Assembly: GCA_025059375.1 (NCBI GenBank)
Contig: JANXDO010000002.1
Span: forward strand, 1 to 64,000
Origin: Candidatus Nezhaarchaeota archaeon
GTDB taxonomy: Archaea > Thermoproteota > Methanomethylicia > Nezhaarchaeales > WYZ-LMO8
Length of the DNA: 64,000 bases
Reading direction: 5' to 3'
A program made the translations under genes and the position numbers. Below the pieces are notes generated by a model. It did not search any database and was not told the origin of the DNA. It saw only the letters and a list, made by a program, of their open reading frames with translations. Positions 25,571 to 32,998 of this stretch are shown in pieces; position 1 is the stretch's first letter; every line of letters starts with the position of its first letter.

Positions 25571-26647
25571 ATGTCGACTAAATCTCTCTCTTTTTTAATT
25601 CGTGTCTCTACTATAGTGTTCGTATTGGTCTCGATAGTCCTGGTCTTCTCTCTCCTATCCAGGTTAGGCTACTTGAACTTCTTTGGCGTTGCCATAGTCT
25701 TCTCTGGCAGCATGGAGCCAACTCTTAGCAGGGGCGACTTGGTCCTCTACGCCAACCTCGACTACTCGCCTGGAGACATCATCGTCTACTGTAAGACTCC
25801 AAGCTACGCCGTCGTCCACAGGTTTGTTGAGGTCTCTCCGTGGAATGGCGAGGTGATATTTACCAAGGGCGATGCCAACGACGTCTACGATCCACCAGTC
25901 CATAGGGGCATGGTCAGGGGAAGGGTCTTGCTCGCAGTCCCGTGGTTCTTGTGGGCACCTCTCACTGCCCTATTCATTGCCTTCGCCATTTACGACATGT
26001 TGAGGTCTGGAGCCATAGGCTACTCCTACGCCATAGCGTTCACGCTAGCCTTAGCCTACATATTCGCTGTCTACGCCGTCGCTCCTCAGCCAATTGCGCT
26101 TGGCCCCGTTAGGCTCCCGTTGATGAGCTTGTCGGGGGTCTACGTCAACTACGATGATGGCACGATTAGGGTCAAGTACACTGGTGAGCTCTCGATAACC
26201 GACGTATCGGTCTACGTGAACGGGGTCCCCGTCAAGGTCTTGTGGTTTAGTGAGAGGGAGGTGGTCTTGCAGCCCCCTCTAGAGCTCCTGGGCGAGGCCT
26301 TCGAGCTTCACAAGCCGCTCCAAATAACAGTGGAGGCCAGGCTCAACATGATCGGCAAGCTATCTGGCAACTACACCACGCTGGTTGGCGGTTGGGACCT
26401 GCAGGTCTCTCCAGTCGATGGCCTCCTGTACGTTAGGAACCCCAACTGCTTCCCGGTCTCGGCTAGGGTCTCAATTAGGTACAGCTATGGTGGTGAGTGG
26501 ATGTGGTTGAACAGGACCCTGGTGGTCGATGGGAGGTCTCAGGTCGTCGTCGAGCCACCTGAGGGCTCTAGGTATGCTTACGCCTACGTGTACTGGCTAA
26601 ATCAGGGTGTTGAGAGGTGGGTGGGCGTACCGCTGAGGAGAGGCTGA
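25571..26647 (+). CDS. Signal peptidase I, archaeal/ER (S26B) type, with extracytoplasmic extension
   Basis: 358 residues. After one N-terminal membrane helix comes FSGSMEPTL with the nucleophile S47, then VVHRF with H83 (this branch uses histidine instead of lysine) and KGDANDVYD with the acidic residues. A second pair of helices (about 130-172) is followed by some 185 residues of beta-rich extracytoplasmic sequence, more than the roughly 150-200 residues of an ordinary archaeal enzyme. The enzyme cleaves signal peptides at the outer face of the membrane. Placed between two secreted or surface protein genes it is probably dedicated to them, like SipW in Bacillus. Its end overlaps the next gene by 31 bases. 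Confidence 0.88.
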   Translation: MSTKSLSFLIRVSTIVFVLVSIVLVFSLLSRLGYLNFFGVAIVFSGSMEPTLSRGDLVLYANLDYSPGDIIVYCKTPSYAVVHRFVEVSPWNGEVIFTKGDANDVYDPPVHRGMVRGRVLLAVPWFLWAPLTALFIAFAIYDMLRSGAIGYSYAIAFTLALAYIFAVYAVAPQPIALGPVRLPLMSLSGVYVNYDDGTIRVKYTGELSITDVSVYVNGVPVKVLWFSEREVVLQPPLELLGEAFELHKPLQITVEARLNMIGKLSGNYTTLVGGWDLQVSPVDGLLYVRNPNCFPVSARVSIRYSYGGEWMWLNRTLVVDGRSQVVVEPPEGSRYAYAYVYWLNQGVERWVGVPLRRG

Positions 26648-28881
26648 GCAGCTTATCCAGGCTGCTAATCGTAGCATCCGGTGCCCTAGGCATAGTCGTC
26701 TCCCTGCTCTACCTCTTGGTCGCGCTCATGCCGATATGGTACTTCGAGGGCTACATTGCTGGCTACTACGGCTTCATAGACTACAGGCTGGTATACAACC
26801 ACGATGGCCAGCTAATAGTCCTCCCGCACGCAAACTACGTGAGGCACGTCTCGATCTCGTTCGCCATGGCGTCGATGGTCATGCTCGCCCTATCCACGAC
26901 GTCGACATTGCTAGCAGCCATGAATAGGAGGGTGCTGGCTCAAGCAGGAGTCATCTACGGGGTCTCGTGCGGCTTCGTCATAACCTTTGGGCTCCTCTAC
27001 GGCTACCTGTACAGGGTTATGGACCTGGACGTCAGCGCGTTTAGTTCACTGATAACCAATGGCGAGCCCCTAGTCTTCAGGACGAGCGCTGGAGTCGTCA
27101 TCTACGAGGGCGTGACGGTGAGGCCGAGCCCCATATACACCTACGTGCTCGCGAATGGGGTCTTGAGGCTGCTAATAACACCGGCCTCTGTGCTATCTGC
27201 GCTAGCCTTAGCCATAGCGTTATTGAAGGACTTGAGGCGAGCAGAGGTTGAGTTGAAGCGAGGCGAACCTTTAAGTCCGGTGAGGCTCAGGATGGCGCTA
27301 ACGTACTCCTTGCTGTTCTCAACGGTGCTCTTCTCAGTAGCTTCAGTCTACACGTACTATCCAGTAACTGTAGGGGTGAGCCCAGTACCACCAACAGCAA
27401 CATTTGAGCCACCGCCCTATTACCTCACGTGCGTTGCGTTGACGAGGACCGCTAGAGGGGCATTGAACTGGACGGACTTCGAGACGTACCCGGTGCCAGG
27501 GTGGGCATCTCGAGGGGGCATCTGGAGCCTCGGCACTGGGTTCAAGGGCTTTGCTCTAAACGGGACGGACAATAATGGGGGTATAGGGTGGGCTTCTCAG
27601 TACTACTGGAACCGCAGCGTTGGTAACTACAGTAGCCTCTGGGTAGCTGTCAAGACCAGGGCACACACAACAACAGACGCGTACAAGGGGATAGGACTCA
27701 TCAATGGAACCTTGAATAGGATCTACGAGATAGCGGTGTACGGTAGTGCGTTAACTATTTATAAATGGAACGGAACCTGGAGGCTTTTAGGCAGCTCTTC
27801 AATACCCGGTTACTCACCAACTGCTTGGTACACGATAGTGGTCAACTACAGCGTTACGGGCGTAGAAGTCAGGCTTGTGGCCTGGGCCTACAACGCCACT
27901 GGGTCGTTGGTGGCCAGTCTAAACGTATCGGATAGAGCGACTGATAGGTTCACTCCAGTGTACGTTGGCGTCACGATAGATGGTCTTGGCTACCACCTCT
28001 TCGACGACTTCATCGTCTCCACGAGGGACCCAAGGAGCATCCTGTTTGACGGATTCGACTCCGGCATGAGGGTTGAGGTCTGGGATGATCTCGGCATCCT
28101 AGTCAACTCCACGACCGCCCCAGCACCATCCTTCCACCTGGGCGTTACGACTGACGTGGTTGTTGGTAGGGGTTCTGATGGCAGGATAGTCGTTAGGTAC
28201 CCCGATGGCTTCCTCTCCGGCAATTACACTGTCCCTCTAGCGGATGCGATCTTGGGCGGCGACGTCTACAATCTGTCCTTGCGCCCCATGTTCTGGAGCT
28301 TCGGCCCCAATAGGACGAGTGCTAACTTGATGGTGTACTTATCGAGTAGCATTGCTTTCAACACCACGGCTAGGATCCTCAGGGTGAATACGAGTCAGCA
28401 GCTCTATGCCAGGTTAATACTGGAGAACATAAGTGCCCCGACGACTTTGAATGCAAGTCTATGGTTGATTGGTTCGATCAACTCCACTAGCATAGAGATC
28501 TGGAGTGGCGTGCCCCTCACCAGGACCACAAACATCGTAGCGCTCAACCTTGGGCTCAATAATTCGCTAGCACTATCAGGCTACTTCGCAACCACCGGCC
28601 AGAACGCGACTTTATGGTTGAAGCTGGAGTTCTGCACGCTACCCGATGGTCGAGGAGCGTGCTTCTACTACCCAATACGCCTAGAGCTGAGGAGCGGCTC
28701 GTCGAGTGGCACGACCACTGCACCACTCGGCACTACGACCATTGAGCCTGGTCCAAGCGACTACTTCGTGGAGTGGGGCTCCGATGTGGGCCCTACGGTT
28801 GATCATGCCGTGCACGATGGCGTGGATTACCACGTTGATGAAGAGCGACTCGGTGAAGATCGTGTGACTGCTCGAGATTGA
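26617..28881 (+). CDS. Large membrane-anchored surface protein with pilin-like and LamG-like regions
   Basis: 754 residues. Residues 1-200 contain four hydrophobic helices. A fifth helix (about 228-248) runs into VYTYYPVTVGVSPVPP, very like the mature start of the 193-residue protein upstream (VFVYYPLTVTIEP). From about 280 to 480 a beta-rich region (DFETYPVPGWASRGG, then YYEWNR-like and VNYSVTGVEVRL segments, FDDFIVST) resembles LamG/concanavalin-type folds; many N-x-S/T sites follow. Near 715 there is a T/S/P-rich linker. The last 35 residues are hydrophilic, whereas another frame there encodes a membrane anchor, so a late frameshift is possible. Probably a surface or fibre-associated protein; not assigned to a named family. 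GTG 26617 has GAGAGGT upstream. Confidence 0.6.
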   Translation: MGGRTAEERLSSLSRLLIVASGALGIVVSLLYLLVALMPIWYFEGYIAGYYGFIDYRLVYNHDGQLIVLPHANYVRHVSISFAMASMVMLALSTTSTLLAAMNRRVLAQAGVIYGVSCGFVITFGLLYGYLYRVMDLDVSAFSSLITNGEPLVFRTSAGVVIYEGVTVRPSPIYTYVLANGVLRLLITPASVLSALALAIALLKDLRRAEVELKRGEPLSPVRLRMALTYSLLFSTVLFSVASVYTYYPVTVGVSPVPPTATFEPPPYYLTCVALTRTARGALNWTDFETYPVPGWASRGGIWSLGTGFKGFALNGTDNNGGIGWASQYYWNRSVGNYSSLWVAVKTRAHTTTDAYKGIGLINGTLNRIYEIAVYGSALTIYKWNGTWRLLGSSSIPGYSPTAWYTIVVNYSVTGVEVRLVAWAYNATGSLVASLNVSDRATDRFTPVYVGVTIDGLGYHLFDDFIVSTRDPRSILFDGFDSGMRVEVWDDLGILVNSTTAPAPSFHLGVTTDVVVGRGSDGRIVVRYPDGFLSGNYTVPLADAILGGDVYNLSLRPMFWSFGPNRTSANLMVYLSSSIAFNTTARILRVNTSQQLYARLILENISAPTTLNASLWLIGSINSTSIEIWSGVPLTRTTNIVALNLGLNNSLALSGYFATTGQNATLWLKLEFCTLPDGRGACFYYPIRLELRSGSSSGTTTAPLGTTTIEPGPSDYFVEWGSDVGPTVDHAVHDGVDYHVDEERLGEDRVTARD

Positions 28882-29005
28882 GGCGAGCCCCGGTGGTCAT
28901 CGATTGAGCTCAAATTGCCCCTGCTATCTAGCCGGCTTCAGGGCTCGATCGTGATCTAGCTCGTGCACCAAGTGACTCGAAGGCCTGGCTCCTTGTGGCA
29001 GTGGC

Positions 29006-29920
29006 ATGGCCGCTGACCCCTCAAAGCAAGCTATTAATAGCCTCTGGCGTCACAGGGGGTATCGGAGGGCCAGCCACTTGAGGGCTCTTAACGACCTCCT
29101 ATTCGGGACCGCTGGCATACCGATCAGCACGCCAAAGCCCGCCACCAGCGTTAACGGGATCTTGAGGGTCAGGGAGCTGGGTCTTGGAGCCATGGAGCTG
29201 GAGTTCGTTAGGGGGGTTAGGATGAGCGATGACCTGGCCTACAAGGTTAGGAGCGTTAGCGAGGCTGCCAAGGTAGTATTAACAGCACACGCCCCATACT
29301 ACATAAACCTGAACTCGCCGGATAGATCCAAGGTTGAGGCTAGCATAGGCAGGATACTCGACACAGCTAGGGTAGCGTACAAGGCTGGTGGCTGGTCCAT
29401 AGTCTTCCACCCAGCTTACTACGGCGGCGACCCCCCTAGCATAGTCTACGATAGGGTTAAGGAGAGTCTAAAGAGGATAGTGAGGGCCCTTAGGGATGAG
29501 GGCGTCGAGATATGGGTCAGGCCGGAGACCTCGGGTGGGCTCGCTGAGTTTGGGAGCTTGGAGGAGGTCGTGAGGCTTAGCTTGGATGTCGAGATGGTCT
29601 TGCCGTGCATAGACTTCGCTCACATTCACGCCAGGACTCTCGGTAAGTATAACGGGTATGAAGAGTTCGTCGAGATACTGAACTACCTCGAGAAGGAGCT
29701 GGGTAAGGAGGTGTTGAGGAACATGCACATGCACTTCTCAGGCATAGAGTACGGGGATAGGGGCGAGGTCAAGCACGTCAACCTAGACGAGTCCGACTTC
29801 AACTACAGGGAGCTAGCTAAGATCCTCAAGGACTACTCGATTAGGGGCGTCATCATAAGCGAGTCCCCGAACATAGAGGGGGACGCCCTCATACTGAAGA
29901 GGGCTTACGAGGAGGGTTGA
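29006..29920 (+). CDS. Endonuclease IV-like TIM-barrel protein (AP endonuclease 2 family)
   Basis: 304 residues. The metal-binding residues of endonuclease IV appear in order: HAPYY, FHPAYYGG, RPETSGG, CIDFAHIHA, MHMHFSG, a D-x-x-x-x-x-H segment (GDRGEVKH) and SESPN. The enzyme family opens DNA at abasic sites with three zinc ions, but related sugar isomerases share the barrel; the complete ligand set favours a nuclease. The first 30 residues before LLFGTAGIP look non-conserved and the true start may be a TTG at 29078. The following gene, a deacetylase-fold hydrolase, is 72 bases downstream on the same strand. Confidence 0.75.
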   Translation: MAADPSKQAINSLWRHRGYRRASHLRALNDLLFGTAGIPISTPKPATSVNGILRVRELGLGAMELEFVRGVRMSDDLAYKVRSVSEAAKVVLTAHAPYYINLNSPDRSKVEASIGRILDTARVAYKAGGWSIVFHPAYYGGDPPSIVYDRVKESLKRIVRALRDEGVEIWVRPETSGGLAEFGSLEEVVRLSLDVEMVLPCIDFAHIHARTLGKYNGYEEFVEILNYLEKELGKEVLRNMHMHFSGIEYGDRGEVKHVNLDESDFNYRELAKILKDYSIRGVIISESPNIEGDALILKRAYEEG

Positions 29921-29992
29921 GGGCGAGCTAGATCGCCGACGAGCCCATGATGGATGAAGCCCTTAATAGTTGTACGCATTCGGTGATGCCTC

Positions 29993-30838
29993 GTGCCCAA
30001 GACGGGCGTATTCTTCAGCCCAGTCCTGAGGGGCAGGGATTGGCCGATCATCGGCGACAAGTTCGCTAACTTCCCGGACGTCATGGCCGACGTCCTCAAG
30101 AACCCGAACATTGCCCTCTACAGCCCCAGGCCAATCGATGAAAAGCTGCTCTACAAGGTCCACACGGCAAACGTGATCATGGACTTGAAGTCGGCTTGGT
30201 ACTACGAGGGCGCCATATACTCTGTCGGCGGGTGCGTCGAGGCCTTGGAGAGGGTGTGTCGAGGGGAGATAGTTAACGCCCTGGTCTTCAATGTGGCGGC
30301 TGGCCATCACGCTGGCCCCTCGTACGCTTGGGGCGGGACCTACGTTTCGTGCACTGGGCCCATGATAGTCAATGCTAGGCAGAAGTTCGGCGTGGAGCGC
30401 TTCGCCATAGTTGACACCGACAGCCATCACGGCGATGGCGATAGAGCCATGTTCAAGGGGGACCACAATGTGCTGCACGTCTGCTTCTGCAGTAGGAATG
30501 CCGTCGAGGATGGTGGCACGAAGATAGACGTGGACGTCGGCTGGAGGACCACGGACAGCGACTACTTAAGGATTGTTGAGAGGGAGTTGAGGTCGAGGGC
30601 CTTGGAGTTCAAGCCATACGCCATAATACACTTCTTTGGCCACGACACCTGCATTGGGGACTACGGGGATCGAGGGCTAACGCCCAGCCTTTACCTGGAC
30701 CTAGCTAGGCTGGTCAAGTCGATAGCTGAGGAGGCCTGCGAGGGCAGGTACATCATAATAACCGGTGGGGGGTCGAGGAGGGACGTCGCTGAGTACATCT
30801 TCCCGAGGATAGCGAGGATACTGGCCGAGCAAGCTTAA
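29993..30838 (+). CDS. Histone-deacetylase-fold hydrolase
   Basis: 281 residues of the arginase/deacetylase superfamily. Signatures: the tandem histidines AAGHHAG (H105, H106), the zinc site DTDSHHGDG (D143, H145), the third ligand in FFGHDTCIGDYGDRGLT, and the closing GGGSRRD. Such zinc enzymes remove acetyl groups from lysines, polyamines or small molecules; archaeal members act on Alba, histones or acetylpolyamines, so the substrate is open. It is shorter than the classic 340-400-residue members and has an unusual C-terminus. The start GTG 29993 is close to the first strand. It probably forms a unit with the endonuclease IV-like gene upstream. Confidence 0.82.
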   Translation: MPKTGVFFSPVLRGRDWPIIGDKFANFPDVMADVLKNPNIALYSPRPIDEKLLYKVHTANVIMDLKSAWYYEGAIYSVGGCVEALERVCRGEIVNALVFNVAAGHHAGPSYAWGGTYVSCTGPMIVNARQKFGVERFAIVDTDSHHGDGDRAMFKGDHNVLHVCFCSRNAVEDGGTKIDVDVGWRTTDSDYLRIVERELRSRALEFKPYAIIHFFGHDTCIGDYGDRGLTPSLYLDLARLVKSIAEEACEGRYIIITGGGSRRDVAEYIFPRIARILAEQA

Positions 30839-31837
30839 TCAGAGCATCTTAAACGTTGACAGCAGCGCCAGCAGGATTGATGTCGCGGTTAGGTCAGCCG
30901 TTGTGCCCGGGTTGTAGGAGGGGCCCTTGAGCTCTAGCTCCCTGTCAAGCTCCTCCAAGAGCCTCCTACCACTACTCGTCATGAGTCCACCGAGCTCCAG
31001 GATTTCGCGAGCCCTCTTAGACATAGCCTCAGCCTCAATTAAGCCCAACTTAACAGCCTCGTCTATTGGTGCATCTGGTTTAAGCGCGAGCCCAACGTTC
31101 CTAGCAATGAACGTGTCAGGCTTCTCAGAGAGTATTTTTAGGAAGCAGTGGACTATGGCCACGTTCACGTCATTGCTCCTCTCATAGGCCTCTATTAAGG
31201 ACGGGAGCCCAATCCTTAAGCTGATGTTTAAGCCTGAGGTTAACTCCTCGGCGACTCCATCCCACCTCGATGACTCCTTGAGGAGCTCGTACAGCGTTAG
31301 CCTGGTCCTCTGACCTCTAGATGCATCGGGCAGCCCCCTCGGGGGCTTGCCCAAGCCGCTGGGCTTTATTAGAGCTATGGCCCTCATGAGGGCGTTGGCG
31401 TCCTTAGATGTAGTGGCTCGAAGCACCCTCAAGACTGCACCACCTAGATCCTCTATGCTTTTGCCCTCAATCATCCACATCGGTGTGGAGGATGCTATCG
31501 GTATGAAGAGGATTATGACGCCCAAGTGGGTGTTGCCAGCGCTGTGAGCTTGTAGTTGAAGTTTCACTGCCTTCTCTATGAGGGAACCAATCCCCACAGC
31601 CTTCAAGTTGCTGCGAGTCCATGCCCTGTAACCCCTGATGAAGGCCTCCTTAACTGCTGGACCCATAGCAATGGAGCCCGCGATGAACTGCTCAAACCTT
31701 TTGCCCCACTTATCGCTTAACCTATGAATGTTGCCTGGCTTTGGGTAGGCTGAAGCTTCTAGCGCAGCTGCCAGCTGTGCCTTGACCATGAAGTCGAGGG
31801 CCTTCTCCTCAATCCTCTCCATCACCAAGAGTGTCAC
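30839..31837 (-). CDS. Triphosphoribosyl-dephospho-CoA synthase family protein (CitG/MdcB)
   Basis: 332 residues. Family marks: EASAYPKPGNIHRL near the N-terminus, HSAGNTHLGVIILF, the GLGKPPRGLPDASRG loop and NPGTTADLTATS at the C-terminus. In bacteria these enzymes make the prosthetic group of citrate or malonate lyase from dephospho-CoA and ATP. Neither lyase is in the window, and archaeal members are thought to have other roles, so only the family can be called. The stop codon abuts that of the convergent deacetylase-fold gene with no gap. The start may be ATG 31837 or the methionine at residue 6. Confidence 0.8.
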   Translation of the reverse strand: MTLLVMERIEEKALDFMVKAQLAAALEASAYPKPGNIHRLSDKWGKRFEQFIAGSIAMGPAVKEAFIRGYRAWTRSNLKAVGIGSLIEKAVKLQLQAHSAGNTHLGVIILFIPIASSTPMWMIEGKSIEDLGGAVLRVLRATTSKDANALMRAIALIKPSGLGKPPRGLPDASRGQRTRLTLYELLKESSRWDGVAEELTSGLNISLRIGLPSLIEAYERSNDVNVAIVHCFLKILSEKPDTFIARNVGLALKPDAPIDEAVKLGLIEAEAMSKRAREILELGGLMTSSGRRLLEELDRELELKGPSYNPGTTADLTATSILLALLSTFKML

Positions 31838-31883
31838 CTACACAAGCTTAATATCCCTTAGTTGCTAGAGGAGACTTGGTGGA

Positions 31884-32228
31884 ATGATGGAAATAAAGTT
31901 TAAGGCCGTGGTGATAAGCAAGTCGATATACGGTGACCCAATGGGCGGCAAGGGGGTCAAGATAGAGCTCGCCGAGGAGAGGGAGCTTCCGCCACCAATA
32001 TTCATGTCTAGGGGGGAGGGCTCCGAGATAATGAAGGAGGTAATGCCTCTTGTGAGCCAAATAGTTCAAGCCCTACCATTCACTAGGGGAGGGAAGGTTA
32101 CAGTTCCTAGATTAATGCTGTGGTTGTCTGAGGATGAGTGGGATAAGTTGGAGCCCAAGCCGGATATAGGGGATGAAGTTGAGGTTGTGGTGTCTTCAGG
32201 TAGGGTAACTATATCCTCGTCCAGGTGA
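31884..32228 (+). CDS. Arcadin-1-like protein
   Basis: 114 residues. The N-terminal FKAVVISKSIYGDPMGGKGVKIELAEERELPPP pattern (shown in parts: VVISKSIYGDPMGG, KIELAEERELPPP) matches my recollection of arcadin-1, a protein encoded with crenactin, the archaeal actin of Thermoproteales, Korarchaeota and Caldiarchaeum. The C-terminal half (IGDEVEVVVSSGRVTI) suggests a small beta fold. Crenactin itself is not in the window. The gene overlaps moaE by four bases (ATGA), so the two are cotranslated. If the family call is wrong it is a conserved archaeal protein of unknown role. Confidence 0.5.
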   Translation: MMEIKFKAVVISKSIYGDPMGGKGVKIELAEERELPPPIFMSRGEGSEIMKEVMPLVSQIVQALPFTRGGKVTVPRLMLWLSEDEWDKLEPKPDIGDEVEVVVSSGRVTISSSR

Positions 32229-32683
32229 TGATTATGATTAAGGATGTTGGAGTGCACCCTAAAGGTTCTATAACCCTCCAAGAGTTAATGGATGACGTCA
32301 AGAGGGGGCCAAACGCTCATAGAATAGGTTGCATGCTCACGTTTACTGGTGTGGTTAGGGGGGTAACGAAGGAGGGGTTGAGAGTTCATAAGCTGGAGTA
32401 TGAGGCGTACCCTGAGATTGCTGAGGCTAGGCTTAAACAGATAGTTGAGGATCTTAAGCGCATACCAGGCATAATTGATGTTAGGATACACCACGCTACT
32501 GGATCACTCAACGTTGGAGAGGAGTCTGTATACATAGTAGTAGCATCTGAACATAGAGAGGAGGGTTTTAAAGCTCTTAGAGAAGCTATAGAGAGAGTTA
32601 AAGCTGAGGTGCCCATATGGAAGAAGGAGTACACTGAAGAGGGTTCTTATTGGGTTGGAGTGGAGAGTCCTGAACAGCACTGA
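32225..32683 (+). CDS. moaE: Molybdopterin synthase catalytic subunit MoaE
   Basis: 152 residues. GCMLTFTGVVRG is the family's start strand, KLEYEAYPEIAE follows, then SEHREEGFKALREAIERVKAEVP in parts and the catalytic-lysine motif PIWKKEYTEEGSYW. MoaE with thiocarboxylated MoaD inserts two sulfurs into precursor Z to make molybdopterin, in the cytoplasm. The cofactor is required by the transhydroxylase-like enzyme 9 kb upstream, although the genes are not in one operon. ATG 32225 overlaps the previous stop by four bases. Confidence 0.92.
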   Translation: MMIMIKDVGVHPKGSITLQELMDDVKRGPNAHRIGCMLTFTGVVRGVTKEGLRVHKLEYEAYPEIAEARLKQIVEDLKRIPGIIDVRIHHATGSLNVGEESVYIVVASEHREEGFKALREAIERVKAEVPIWKKEYTEEGSYWVGVESPEQH

Positions 32684-32820
32684 GACCCTTCTTGGCAGCC
32701 TCATGGTAGCTTAACAACTAGTGCTCTCAATGCTCATTAAGATCGGCAATCTAACTTAAGCTTTCAGGGCACCTTCATGGCTTAGATGAAGCTCAACAGC
32801 TTTAGACGGGTTTCTTAGTA

Positions 32821-32832
32821 AAGCTTTTAAGC
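32821..32832 (+). promoter_or_regulatory. TATA box of the C/D sRNA
   Basis: AAGCTTTTAAGC at 32821-32832 is a well-formed TATA element centred 32 bases before the C box at 32859. It predicts an RNA start near 32852, a few bases ahead of the C box, as expected for an independently transcribed guide RNA. Confidence 0.55.
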
Positions 32833-32850
32833 GTGTTTGGATCTCATCAT

Positions 32851-32918
32851 CTTGGCCGATGATGAGGTTCTTTGCAATCTGAAGAATTGTGAAGATAAGA
32901 GGGTCAACTGAGGGTCGT
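32851..32918 (+). ncRNA. Box C/D guide sRNA (2'-O-methylation)
   Basis: All four boxes occur at archaeal spacing: C box ATGATGA (32859-32865), D' box CTGA (32879-32882), C' box GTGAAGA (32889-32895, one mismatch to RTGATGA) and D box CTGA (32908-32911). The guides are 13 and 12 bases, and the D'-C' spacer is six. Such RNAs bind L7Ae, Nop5 and fibrillarin and direct ribose methylation of the base pairing with the fifth guide base from the D or D' box. The predicted targets contain UUGACCCUCUUA (C at position 5) and AUUGCAAAGAACC (C at position 5); I cannot check them against the rRNA. No convincing terminal stem was seen; ends are approximate. Confidence 0.7.
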
Positions 32919-32998
32919 GGACTAGCTGATGTTGCTCGTCATGGCAGTGATGGTCTCAATCCCTATGTACCGAGAATGTTGAGGTTGCCTCGGGGAAG

